Source: an uncultured Pelagibacteraceae bacterium (GTDB taxonomy: Bacteria > Pseudomonadota > Alphaproteobacteria > Pelagibacterales > Pelagibacteraceae). From it: a stretch of DNA of 64,000 bases. Shown in pieces: positions 8,402 to 16,040 of the stretch. Both the position numbers and the translations under genes were made by a program. Each line of letters opens with the position of its first letter. Position 1 is the first letter of the stretch. The stretch lies in NCBI GenBank assembly GCA_902582155.1, contig CACHRI010000004.1, forward strand, positions 1-64,000. The letters are read 5' to 3'. The notes beneath the pieces are model-generated. The model ran no database searches and had not been told where the DNA came from. It was given only the letters and a program-made list of their open reading frames with translations.

Positions 8402-8563
8402 ATGATGAAAAATAGACATTTAGGTATTCTTTTGGTTTTGGCGGGTGTAATTACCATATTCGTAAAACACGAATCAGCTTGGATCATATCAGCTATTTTA
8501 ATAGGTGGGGGAACTGGAATATTTTTTTGGAAAGATAAAGTTGAAAGTGAAGAAGATAAATAA
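8402..8563 (+). CDS. Small membrane protein, 53 aa (too short for the ORF track)
   Basis: An open frame of 53 codons begins with two consecutive ATGs and encodes two hydrophobic stretches (LGILLVLAGVITIFV and AWIISAILIGGGTGIFFW) separated by a short polar turn, then a charged tail rich in Glu and Lys. This is a two-helix hairpin topology. It starts just after a TATAAT-palindrome element and overlaps the next small membrane gene, suggesting co-translation. I do not recognise a family. Confidence 0.55.
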   Translation: MMKNRHLGILLVLAGVITIFVKHESAWIISAILIGGGTGIFFWKDKVESEEDK

Positions 8564-8762
8564 ATTTTTTTTTATTAATGGATTAATTGGTTCTTTAATT
8601 TTCTATTATTTTGTTAGAAAAATTCAAACTTATTATGAAGTAGATATAAGCATTGACGGATATGGTTTAGCTGGAGCAGTTTGGTATGGAGCTGGTTTAG
8701 GATTTGTCTTTGGTGTAAAATTTATTAGAATACAGGAAATTATTGATTATTTTAGAAAATAA
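8547..8762 (+). CDS. Small membrane protein, 71 aa
   Basis: The ORF track starts this frame at a GTG at 8505, but the GTG at 8547 gives a better N-terminus (KKINKFFFINGLIGSLIFYYFV, a typical positive-then-hydrophobic start). The protein has one clear N-terminal helix and a second Gly/Ala-rich hydrophobic segment (YGLAGAVWYGAGLGFVFGV). With this start it overlaps the end of the preceding small membrane gene by 17 bases. Unknown family; the pair may form a small membrane complex. Start choice is uncertain. Confidence 0.55.
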   Translation: MKKINKFFFINGLIGSLIFYYFVRKIQTYYEVDISIDGYGLAGAVWYGAGLGFVFGVKFIRIQEIIDYFRK

Positions 8763-8774
8763 GAAAAGAATTAT

Positions 8775-9350
8775 ATGAGTAGGATATTTGTTGTTTATGG
8801 ACATCACAATGTAAATAAAAGTTTCAATCAAGAAATTCGAGACACTTTTTGTTCTGAAGCTAAGAAACTTGGTCATGAAATTGATTTGATAAATTTGCAT
8901 GAGGAAAAACCTATACCTTTTTATGATGGTTCTGAACCAAGTGAACAAATCTTAGATTATAGAAAAAGATTAGAACTAAGTGATGTACTCTTTATGATTT
9001 CTCCTTGTTATAATTTAAGAGCGACAGCAATATTAGAAAACTGGATTGATCTTGTGCTTGCTCCTAAGTGGTTTTTTTCATTTAAAAGATTGGTCGGTAA
9101 TTGGGGTTATCCAGTTGCAGGTGCAATGAAAAATAAAAGAGCGATAATGAGTATGAGTTATGGAGGAAATTGGTTTAGTATACAAACGTGGTTTCAAAAT
9201 ATTCCATTTAGAAGAATTAAAGCTGGAGTTTTAAAGCTTGGAGGAATGCGTACAAGCTATATTAGATTTTATGAAGTTCTACCTGGAATGTCGCAGGAAA
9301 AATTCAAAAAGCACATGAGCAGAGTAAGAAATTTGGCAAGAAAATTATGA
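8775..9350 (+). CDS. NAD(P)H-dependent oxidoreductase, flavodoxin-like fold
   Basis: The 191 aa resemble the NQO1/KefF/MdaB quinone-reductase superfamily, which reduces quinones or similar compounds with NAD(P)H through FMN or FAD. The N-terminal FVVYGHHNVNKSFNQ is the flavin-phosphate loop (normally GHP..S.N). SDVLFMISPCYNLRATAILENWIDLVL occupies the place of the usual PLWWF..PA.LK.W.D.V segment, and MSMSYGGNW follows. The SPCYN substitution at the flavin-contact strand is unusual. No signal peptide. It lies 12 bases after the small membrane gene, so it may be co-transcribed. Confidence 0.75.
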   Translation: MSRIFVVYGHHNVNKSFNQEIRDTFCSEAKKLGHEIDLINLHEEKPIPFYDGSEPSEQILDYRKRLELSDVLFMISPCYNLRATAILENWIDLVLAPKWFFSFKRLVGNWGYPVAGAMKNKRAIMSMSYGGNWFSIQTWFQNIPFRRIKAGVLKLGGMRTSYIRFYEVLPGMSQEKFKKHMSRVRNLARKL

Positions 9351-9386
9351 ATTTTATTTTCAATATAAAAAGTATATAAGTCAATT

Positions 9387-9833
9387 ATGGAAAATTTAAA
9401 AAATTGGATGGTCGAAACAGCAAATATAATGTTTGACGACAGTAAAAATGATTTAAGATCGCTTCCAAAAACCGTCAGACTTCAAATTTTAATCGTATTA
9501 TCTTTTGTATGGTCTACTGTTTTTAGCTTATACGTATTTAGCTTAACAAGTTTTATTTGGGGATGGGCTGGTGTTGTATTAGCGCACATTGGTTTAATAA
9601 TCGCTGTATACATAACTTTTAAATTTTTTCACAAAGCAAATATCGAAAAAAAAAGTGTTTTTGAAACAGGAAATTATAATCCTGCAAAGATATTCGTAGT
9701 TTTTTTTATAATATTTTTTATTTTTATATTTACAAAAGGTGTTGAAGTTTTAACCACTTCAAATTCATATTCAATTAAATATGATGGTCCAAAAAAAAGT
9801 ACGATAGAACGTATAAAAGAATTCGTAAAATAA
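9387..9833 (+). CDS. Hypothetical inner-membrane protein (148 aa, three helices)
   Basis: I do not recognise a family. Three hydrophobic segments are visible at about 34-53 (ILIVLSFVWSTVFSLYVF), 56-80 (GWAGVVLAHIGLIIAVYITF) and 101-121 (KIFVVFFIIFFIFIFTKG). A short charged N-terminal region of about 30 residues precedes them and a basic tail ends the protein. It ends 7 bases before the SRAP gene. Context does not reveal a role. Confidence 0.65.
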   Translation: MENLKNWMVETANIMFDDSKNDLRSLPKTVRLQILIVLSFVWSTVFSLYVFSLTSFIWGWAGVVLAHIGLIIAVYITFKFFHKANIEKKSVFETGNYNPAKIFVVFFIIFFIFIFTKGVEVLTTSNSYSIKYDGPKKSTIERIKEFVK

Positions 9834-9840
9834 ATTTTTA

Positions 9841-10476
9841 ATGTGTGGAAGATTTGCACAAACCAATATAATAAAAGCAACAGCGGATATAGTAAAAACC
9901 GTAATTGGAAAAGTAGATAGCATAGATAATTTCAATATAAGTCCAGGACAAGAGGCTTCTGTTATAAAAAAATACAGCAATGGAAGAGCTTTAGAGCTTG
10001 GTAGTTGGAGTATTTTTCCAAGTTGGGCAAAGGACAAAGAGGGTTTTAGACCTTTGCATAACACTAGATTGGAAAGTTTAGTCAAACCATATTTTAAAAG
10101 ATTAATTTCGACAAACAGATTATTGGTTCCTTGTAGCTATTTTTATGAGTGGTCAAAATCTGAGGAAAATAAAAAAGTTCCTTATTGTTTTAAATTAAAA
10201 GATGATAATGATTTAATGTATTTTGCTGGAATATTTGAAAATAATCAATTTAGCATAATTACAAGAGAGGCTGATGGTGAAAATTCTAAGATTCACCACC
10301 GCCAACCATTGATAATTAATAAATCAAAGATTAATGACTATTTAAATCTTAAAAATAATGCCCAAGAAATTTTACAATCTATTAAACCACCAGATCTCAA
10401 TTTTTATCAAATTGGGCTTGAAATTAATAACCCGAAAAATAATTTTAAAGAACTAATTAACCCATTGCCAAATTGA
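9841..10476 (+). CDS. SRAP-domain DNA-protein crosslink/AP-site shield (YedK/HMCES family)
   Basis: SRAP proteins bind abasic sites in single-stranded DNA through a thiazolidine link to Cys2 and protect the site. The mature N-terminus would be Cys2 of MCGRF. The other active-site residues are visible: the Asn of HNTRLES, the Glu of SYFYEW, and the His of IHHRQPLII, where family members read H.RMP. Length is 211 aa, typical. It is transcribed alone or with the TauD-like gene 23 bases downstream. Confidence 0.92.
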   Translation: MCGRFAQTNIIKATADIVKTVIGKVDSIDNFNISPGQEASVIKKYSNGRALELGSWSIFPSWAKDKEGFRPLHNTRLESLVKPYFKRLISTNRLLVPCSYFYEWSKSEENKKVPYCFKLKDDNDLMYFAGIFENNQFSIITREADGENSKIHHRQPLIINKSKINDYLNLKNNAQEILQSIKPPDLNFYQIGLEINNPKNNFKELINPLPN

Positions 10477-10499
10477 TATAATTTAGTTTACAATTTTAT

Positions 10500-11297
10500 A
10501 TGTCAAAAATAGAATTTGAATCAACGGACAATAAAGTAGGATGTTTTATTTACACTAATTTAAAAGAGGTAAAAAAAGACCAAATAGATGAAATAAAAAA
10601 ACTTCTTAATAAATACGGAGTGCTTTTTTTTAAAAATCAAAGCTTAAGTCCAGAGGAATATATGAATTTCTCATCAAATTTTGGAACACCAGCGGAATAT
10701 CCTATGCTCAAACCTCATAAAGATTTTAAAAATATCTATGTTATTGAAAGAAAAAAAACTGATACTGGAAAAAGTTTTGGTGAAGGCCCTCATACAGATT
10801 CTTCATACTTAGAAAACCCTCCTAGGTATACTTTTTTACAAGCTATTGATGTGCCTGAGGAAGGAAAAGGAAACACTATATTTTATAATCAATTTCTTGC
10901 TTATGAAGCATTGCAAGATGATATAAAAAAGAAGATTGAAAACTTAAAAGGTATTTTTTCCTCTCAAGGAAAAATAGCTCAAACACGAGAATTAAGGATG
11001 GCAGATCATGGAACTAGTGGGACAAAAGAAATAAAATCTGAGCATAAATTAGTGCAATCTGTTGATGGTAGAAAAACAATTTACTGTTCTCCAGGTCATG
11101 TTATTGGAATAGTCAATTTAGATTCAGAGCAAGAAGATTTAATAAGTTTTTTATCCTCTCATCAGATAAAAGAAAATTTTTCGTATAGTTTTGGATGGAA
11201 AAAGGGTGATATTGCTCTTTGGTCAAATCGTTCAATGCTACATGCTGCAACTGCTTTTAACGGTAACAGAAAAATGTTCAGAATAACTATTCAGTAA
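10500..11297 (+). CDS. TauD/TfdA-family Fe(II)/2-oxoglutarate dioxygenase
   Basis: Cytosolic non-haem iron oxygenase of 265 aa. The iron triad is visible as the HTDSS motif (His and Asp, near residue 97) and the distal His in RSMLHAATAF near 250, with RKMFRITI supplying the 2-oxoglutarate-binding Arg. Family members act on taurine, 2,4-D, alkyl sulfates, betaine-like compounds and others, so the substrate cannot be read from sequence. No transporter or sulfur gene is adjacent. It converges on purK end to end, with no base between the stops. Confidence 0.88.
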   Translation: MSKIEFESTDNKVGCFIYTNLKEVKKDQIDEIKKLLNKYGVLFFKNQSLSPEEYMNFSSNFGTPAEYPMLKPHKDFKNIYVIERKKTDTGKSFGEGPHTDSSYLENPPRYTFLQAIDVPEEGKGNTIFYNQFLAYEALQDDIKKKIENLKGIFSSQGKIAQTRELRMADHGTSGTKEIKSEHKLVQSVDGRKTIYCSPGHVIGIVNLDSEQEDLISFLSSHQIKENFSYSFGWKKGDIALWSNRSMLHAATAFNGNRKMFRITIQ

Positions 11298-12344
11298 TTA
11301 ATCTTTCAATATTGTAAGATGACCCATTTTTCTTCCCTCTTTAGGTTCTTTTTTTTGGTAATCATAAAAAAATTCATTTTTTTTAAAAGTTTTTTTTCTA
11401 TATTCTAAAATCTCAAATCCTAAAATGTTATGCATTTCCGAGTTTGATATCTTTTTATTGTTGATAAAATCTAATCCACACACAGCTCTTACATGTCCTT
11501 GAAATTGGCTGATATTATGTGAGTTCACAGAATTCCAATAAGAGTTATGCGGACGGCAACTCTGCTCGTTGTATAAAAGTTCATTTGAATTTGTTATTAA
11601 AAACTCTATACATAAAGTGCCAACATAGTCTAAATTTTCACAAATTAATTTTGTGATTTCTTGTGACTTTTTAAATAAATTTTGATCTATATTAGCGGGA
11701 ATTTTCGAATATCTTAAAATTCCATTTTCATGTTTATTTTCTGAAGGTTCATAAATTGAAATTTTTCCATCTTGATATCTAGTGGCAGCTACTGAAATTT
11801 CTTGTTTTAAATCTACAAATTTTTCAAGAATATATTCTTTGCTAAAATCTAAATTGTTATCAATTTCACTTAAAGAATTTATTCTATACTGTCCTTTACC
11901 ATCGTAGCCCATGGTACAAGTCTTTAGAACTCCTGGAAAAAGATTAGTATTTTTCTTTAATTCTCTCAATGATTTTATATGTTTCCATTCAGTTGATTTT
12001 ATTCCCAACTCATTTGCAAAAGATTTTTCTAATATTCTATTTTGGGCTATACGAAGACAGTTTGGATTGGGGTAAACCTTTTTGATTTTATTAATTCTAT
12101 TAATTGTTTCAAGAGGTATGTTTTCAAACTCATAGGTGCACACGTCTATTTTATTTGTAAATTTTTCTATGTTTGAAACATCATTATAATCTGAGTATAT
12201 ATACTCATCGCAAAACTTTTGAGCAGGACCATCCTTATCATCGGAAAAGACAATAGTGCTTAAACCCATTTTTTTGGCTGATTTTACTAATTCGGTTCCC
12301 AATTGACCGCTACCAAATATTCCCAGCGTAATATTTTTTGACAT
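11298..12344 (-). CDS. purK: N5-carboxyaminoimidazole ribonucleotide synthase-like (PurK)
   Basis: ATP-grasp enzyme of 348 aa that makes N5-CAIR from AIR, bicarbonate and ATP in purine synthesis. Motifs seen: GIFGSGQLG (usually GGGQLG), CTYEFENIP, LRIAQNRILEK, GVLKTCTMGYDGKGQ and HVRAVCG. The normally invariant NE.APR.HNSGH.T segment reads NEQSCRPHNSYWNSV, so the Glu/Asn metal ligands and one Arg are kept but the HNSGHW part is changed. It is immediately downstream of purE, stop to start without a gap. The purine assignment is the best one, with the caveat that both partners are modified. Confidence 0.82.
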   Translation of the reverse strand: MSKNITLGIFGSGQLGTELVKSAKKMGLSTIVFSDDKDGPAQKFCDEYIYSDYNDVSNIEKFTNKIDVCTYEFENIPLETINRINKIKKVYPNPNCLRIAQNRILEKSFANELGIKSTEWKHIKSLRELKKNTNLFPGVLKTCTMGYDGKGQYRINSLSEIDNNLDFSKEYILEKFVDLKQEISVAATRYQDGKISIYEPSENKHENGILRYSKIPANIDQNLFKKSQEITKLICENLDYVGTLCIEFLITNSNELLYNEQSCRPHNSYWNSVNSHNISQFQGHVRAVCGLDFINNKKISNSEMHNILGFEILEYRKKTFKKNEFFYDYQKKEPKEGRKMGHLTILKD

Positions 12345-12827
12345 CTACTTTGGTCTTTTTTTAACAGATTTAGTTTGTTTAATTCTATAACTTTCAAGTT
12401 TAAGTCTTACTTTTTTATCTTGCAAAGCTATAATTGAAATTGCTAATAGTCCGGCATTGAGAGCTCCATTTATAGCAGTTGTTGCAACGGGAATTCCATT
12501 TGGCATTTCTGCAACAGAAAACAAAGCGGAGATCCCGTCTGTTTTTTTATCTTTTATTGGAACTCCTATTACTGGAATTTTTGTTAATGAAGCACACATC
12601 CCTGCAAGATGAGCAGCTCGACCTGCACCTGCACAAATAACCGAGTAATTTTTATGAGCATTTCTTGCAAATTTAAATAGTCTGTCAGGAGTTCTGTGGG
12701 CACTTACTATTAATACATCGTTTTTAATATTAAATTTTCTTAAAATTAACTCACATTTTTTCATAACTGGATAGTCGTTTCTACTACCCATAATTATTGC
12801 TACTTTATTTGGAGAATTTGCTTTCAC
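12345..12827 (-). CDS. purE: N5-CAIR mutase-like (PurE)
   Basis: PurE moves carboxylate from N5-CAIR to CAIR. The 160 aa keep the catalytic His in SAHRTPDRL and the overall class I length. Substitutions fall in the nucleotide loops: GSxSD reads GSRND, AGGAAHLPGM reads AGRAAHLAGM, and the SIVQMP.GIPV..LAIG..GA.NAGLLA region reads SVAEMPNGIPVATTAINGALNAGLLA with a two-residue deletion. The C-terminus is very basic. It abuts purK. Either a fast-evolving PurE or a member with a modified substrate pocket. Confidence 0.82.
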   Translation of the reverse strand: MKANSPNKVAIIMGSRNDYPVMKKCELILRKFNIKNDVLIVSAHRTPDRLFKFARNAHKNYSVICAGAGRAAHLAGMCASLTKIPVIGVPIKDKKTDGISALFSVAEMPNGIPVATTAINGALNAGLLAISIIALQDKKVRLKLESYRIKQTKSVKKRPK

Positions 12828-12877
12828 AGAATATTTTTAACAATTTTTAAGAAAAATACAATAGAGCAATTCAAAAA

Positions 12878-13267
12878 TTAAAGTAAAGATAAAAGATCAT
12901 CTGGTAATTTGGTAATTTTGCCCTTTGAAGAAACAACTGCTAGTTCTATTGTAGACATAAAAATCAGTTTATTAGCCTTTTCAATATTTTGCTCAAGTAT
13001 AAGTCTAACGGGGCTTTTTTCTATTATTTTTGAAACGACTACTAAATCATCTTCGAATTTAGCAGGGGCGATATATTTAGATGATAATGACTTTACCACA
13101 AAAATAACATCAAATTTCACTTTTAAGTCAAGATGTTTAAGTTTTAATTTCTCATAAATAAGTTCCGTTCTTGCTCTCTCAGTAAACTTAAAATAATTAG
13201 CATAAAATACTACCCCACCAGCATCTGTATCCTCATAGTATATCCTTATTTTATATTTGTGATCCAT
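12878..13267 (-). CDS. ybgC: YbgC/4-hydroxybenzoyl-CoA-type acyl-CoA thioesterase
   Basis: Hotdog-fold thioesterase of 129 aa. The signature YYEDTDAGGVVFYANYFKFTERAR contains the catalytic Asp and the family motif unchanged. YbgC proteins hydrolyse short acyl-CoA or acyl-ACP thioesters and are usually linked to the Tol-Pal envelope system, where they precede tolQ. No tol genes follow here, so that association is broken or lies elsewhere. It is cytosolic, with no signal peptide. Confidence 0.93.
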   Translation of the reverse strand: MDHKYKIRIYYEDTDAGGVVFYANYFKFTERARTELIYEKLKLKHLDLKVKFDVIFVVKSLSSKYIAPAKFEDDLVVVSKIIEKSPVRLILEQNIEKANKLIFMSTIELAVVSSKGKITKLPDDLLSLL

Positions 13268-13378
13268 TAGACAAATATATGTTCTTATTTGTACAACTTC
13301 AACTTACTAAAATTTCTTTCTTATTTTGAACAATTTTATGACAACCAATTTGCTAAATTTGTAATTAAATAAGTTAAT

Positions 13379-13582
13379 ATGAAAATAATATCAATTGCAG
13401 CTTTACTTCTTATGTTGACAAACTGTGCCGGTGGTAACGTAGCAAAAATAAAATTAGGCAAAAAATGTACTGTTGCGAACTCTAAACAAATCCAAGAATC
13501 CTCATTTATTTGGTTTGTATCCAAAGAGGCCCTTAATGACTTTGAAGCTAGGGTCAACAAAAAGCACTGTTTAAATAGTTAA
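13379..13582 (+). CDS. Small lipoprotein (67 aa)
   Basis: The N-terminus is a lipoprotein signal: KIISIAALLLMLTNCAGG, with a lipobox LTNC and Cys at about residue 16. The mature part is about 50 aa, basic, with two further Cys residues (KKCTVAN and KKHCLNS) that could form a disulfide. It is not followed by Asp at +2, so outer-membrane sorting is expected. Family not recognised. A perfect 13-bp hairpin follows 29 bases after the stop and may end its transcript. Confidence 0.7.
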   Translation: MKIISIAALLLMLTNCAGGNVAKIKLGKKCTVANSKQIQESSFIWFVSKEALNDFEARVNKKHCLNS

Positions 13583-13611
13583 ATAATTTAAAAAAAAATA
13601 AAAAATATGTT

Positions 13612-13640
13612 AATAAGGGATAATGTCATTATCCCTTATT
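13612..13640 (+). terminator. Perfect 13-bp hairpin covering the next gene's start codon
   Basis: AATAAGGGATAAT and ATTATCCCTTATT form a perfect 13-bp stem with a 3-base loop (GTC), followed by TTAATTT. It has the form of an intrinsic terminator for the small lipoprotein. The left arm also holds an AAGGG ribosome-binding-like sequence and most of the ATG of the ORF at 13623, so the folded RNA would hide that start. Confidence 0.7.
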
Positions 13641-13793
13641 TTAATTTGCGTATTTATTTTTGTAATATTAATCATAGTACCGCTATTTTTTAGTAAAAAA
13701 GCTGAAGATAATTCTAAAATCAATAGTGAGTGGGATAAAATCAGAGAGTATGGAAAAAAATTGAATGAAAAATCAAGAAACAATAAAAATTAA
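13623..13793 (+). CDS. Small single-helix membrane protein, 56 aa (too short for the ORF track)
   Basis: The frame encodes one long hydrophobic helix at residues about 3-23 (LSLILICVFIFVILIIVPLFF) and a charged tail rich in Lys, Glu and Asn. Its stop shares an A with the ATG of the next gene (TAATG), which suggests translational coupling and argues that the ORF is real. The start lies inside a 13-bp hairpin, with AAGGG 4 bases upstream, so initiation may depend on unfolding. Family not recognised. Confidence 0.55.
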   Translation: MSLSLILICVFIFVILIIVPLFFSKKAEDNSKINSEWDKIREYGKKLNEKSRNNKN

Positions 13794-14842
13794 TGAAATT
13801 ATATTTATTATATTTTTTAACAATAAATATATTATTTTCATATAATGTTATGGCGGAAAAACCTTACCATCACTTAGCAGACGGAACTTTTAGAAATCCA
13901 GAAGGATCGCCAGAAAGAGATCCTAATATTAAATGGTCATATAAAATTTTCAATGAAGAGAGAAAAAAAATCAAAATTGATTTTCCTAAAGATCATGTTG
14001 TTCCAAAAGATAAAGTTTTAAAAGATCTTAATGATAATTTAAATAGTGATTATATTGCCTGGATAGGACATGCTACATTTATAATAAAACTTGGAAATAC
14101 AACAATCATTACTGATCCATTGTTTTCAAAGAATACTGGTCCATTAATTTTCGGACCAAAAAGATATGTTAATCCAGCAATAAATTTAAGTGAAGTGCCT
14201 AAAACAGATGTTTTTCTTCTCACGCATAATCATTATGACCATCTTGATTTAAATACTGTTAGAAATTTTCCACATAAAAATACCAAAGTAATTACTCCTC
14301 TAAAATTATCTAAGTATTTCACCCGTTACAAAGATGTAAATGAATTAGACTGGTATGAAAAAGTAGTAATTAATAAAGAATTACAAATCACCTTATTACC
14401 TGCTGTCCATTGGTCAAAAAGAAGTTTGTTTGACACTAATAAAACTTTATGGGGAAACTACTTAATTGAATATAAAGATAAAAAAATTCTTTTTGCTTGT
14501 GATACGGGAGTTGGAAATATTTATAAAGACCTAGGAAACAAGTATGGTCCGATTGATATTACTTTTATAAATATTGGTGCATATAATTTTTTTCCAATAA
14601 TGCCAAAAAAAGATAAGTCTGTTTATCATACAAATCCCGAGGAAGCTTTAGGTTTAGCAAGAGATCTGAAAAGTAAAAAAGTAATAGGAATGCACTGGGG
14701 TACGGTTATCCTTTCATTAGAACCAATCATGGAGCCACCTGAAAGATTTAAAAATAATGCAGAAAAATTTGGTTTTAAAAAAAAAGATGCAATTATTTTT
14801 AAAATTGGTCAAGTAACTAAGCTATCTGAAATACTTAATTAA
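13793..14842 (+). CDS. Secreted metallo-beta-lactamase-fold hydrolase (NAPE-PLD/UlaG-like)
   Basis: The 349 aa begin with a signal peptide (residues 1-21, cleavage near VMA-EK). The MBL fold follows: WIGHATFIIKLG, TDPLFS, the metal motif HNHYDHLD near 142-149, LPAVHWS, LFACDTGVG and MHWGT. This order is typical of the N-acylphosphatidylethanolamine phospholipase D-like branch, so a periplasmic or outer-membrane phosphodiesterase acting on lipids is plausible. Substrate is unknown. It is coupled to the preceding one-helix protein and converges on the coiled-coil gene with a TTAA stop overlap. Confidence 0.85.
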   Translation: MKLYLLYFLTINILFSYNVMAEKPYHHLADGTFRNPEGSPERDPNIKWSYKIFNEERKKIKIDFPKDHVVPKDKVLKDLNDNLNSDYIAWIGHATFIIKLGNTTIITDPLFSKNTGPLIFGPKRYVNPAINLSEVPKTDVFLLTHNHYDHLDLNTVRNFPHKNTKVITPLKLSKYFTRYKDVNELDWYEKVVINKELQITLLPAVHWSKRSLFDTNKTLWGNYLIEYKDKKILFACDTGVGNIYKDLGNKYGPIDITFINIGAYNFFPIMPKKDKSVYHTNPEEALGLARDLKSKKVIGMHWGTVILSLEPIMEPPERFKNNAEKFGFKKKDAIIFKIGQVTKLSEILN

Positions 14843-16014
14843 TTTAATTTTTTTTTGTACTCTCTGTCAATCATCGAAGTAAGTGAGTCAACAAGTGCGT
14901 CTGAAAACTTAAAAATTTCATTCGGCATATATTCGTTAGACTGATTATTTGTTGGATTAGTTTTATCTTCAACGATTATATTTGATGTTGGATCATTATC
15001 TTTCAAATATACTAACATAATCCAATTTTCATCTAACTCTTCATCTAATTTAATGAAAATTTCAGATGTTTCATATCGTCTATCAATAACTCTTAATAAT
15101 GACATTTTTTTTGGTAACCATCTTCTATTAAGTTGGAAAATACATGAAGCCATACTTCTATAAAAACTTTCAAGATTATTTTCGATTTTTTCCCTTGCTA
15201 TATTAAATTGTCTCTCTTTTTCTAATAAATCAGATCTAGTATCCTGATCTGATACTTCGATACCAAGTTGTTCAATTCTCTCTCTTATTTTTTGATCTCT
15301 GATTGCTTGATATTTAATTTTAATCTTCTCAATTCTTTCTTGGACTTCCTCGTAGTTTTCTCTTTCTTGCTTTAATACTACCCGCTCTAGATTTTTAATT
15401 TCTATGGCCTCTCTTTTTCTAAATTGTTCAATTTTCTTCTCTAGTCTAATTTTTTCATAAAACAGCCTTTGCTTTTCAGCTTGTTCTTTTCTTACCTGTG
15501 CTTGTTCTTCCCTAATAAACTTTCTTAGTTCAATTTTTCTTTCTTTAACTAATTTAATCTCTTCTTTTATCTCACTTTGTTTTGCTTTTAACTCTTCTTG
15601 CTTCATCATTTTATCTCTTCTAATAATTTCATCTTTTTCTTTTTTCATTTTTTTAAGCTTTTCTTTTCTTTTTCTATCTCGCTCTTCTTCAATCACTTCT
15701 TTGAAAGAGCTAATTTTGTCTGATATATTTTGAAAAAAACTTTGCAGTTTTTGATCTATATTAAAGTTAATTTTAAAATTAAAACTAAATTTATCAGTAA
15801 ATTTTATAATTTTTCTAAAAGTTTCTTTAGAGGAGCTTTTTTTCCTTTTAAATTTTATCTTTCTTTTTTTATAAATAAATTTTCGTCTTTTCTTAGAAAA
15901 ACGTTTTCTAATTTTTTTTGTCCTTTTTTTAAATTTTGTTCTTCTTCTTGATCTTCTTTTAATTTTCGGTTTTTTTTTAATTTTTGATTTTTTTCTTATT
16001 TTCTTTTTTTTCAT
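14839..16014 (-). CDS. Coiled-coil protein with extremely Lys/Arg-rich N-terminus (391 aa)
   Basis: Function unknown. Residues 1-64 are mostly Lys and Arg, with a few Phe, Ser and Ile, like a histone tail or ribosomal extension. About 100-275 is a long charged coiled coil rich in Glu, Lys, Arg and Gln (RKEKLKKMKKEKDEIIRR). From about 280 a small globular domain follows (FYRSMASCIFQLNRRWLPKK, EIFIKLDEELDENWIMLVYL). There is no signal peptide. The start codon is followed at once by the basic run. A nucleoid- or RNA-binding role is suggested by charge only. It could also be a cytoskeletal or ribosome-associated factor. Confidence 0.7.
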   Translation of the reverse strand: MKKKKIRKKSKIKKKPKIKRRSRRRTKFKKRTKKIRKRFSKKRRKFIYKKRKIKFKRKKSSSKETFRKIIKFTDKFSFNFKINFNIDQKLQSFFQNISDKISSFKEVIEEERDRKRKEKLKKMKKEKDEIIRRDKMMKQEELKAKQSEIKEEIKLVKERKIELRKFIREEQAQVRKEQAEKQRLFYEKIRLEKKIEQFRKREAIEIKNLERVVLKQERENYEEVQERIEKIKIKYQAIRDQKIRERIEQLGIEVSDQDTRSDLLEKERQFNIAREKIENNLESFYRSMASCIFQLNRRWLPKKMSLLRVIDRRYETSEIFIKLDEELDENWIMLVYLKDNDPTSNIIVEDKTNPTNNQSNEYMPNEIFKFSDALVDSLTSMIDREYKKKLN

Positions 16015-16040
16015 ACCTGATAATTATTAAATATCAGTTT

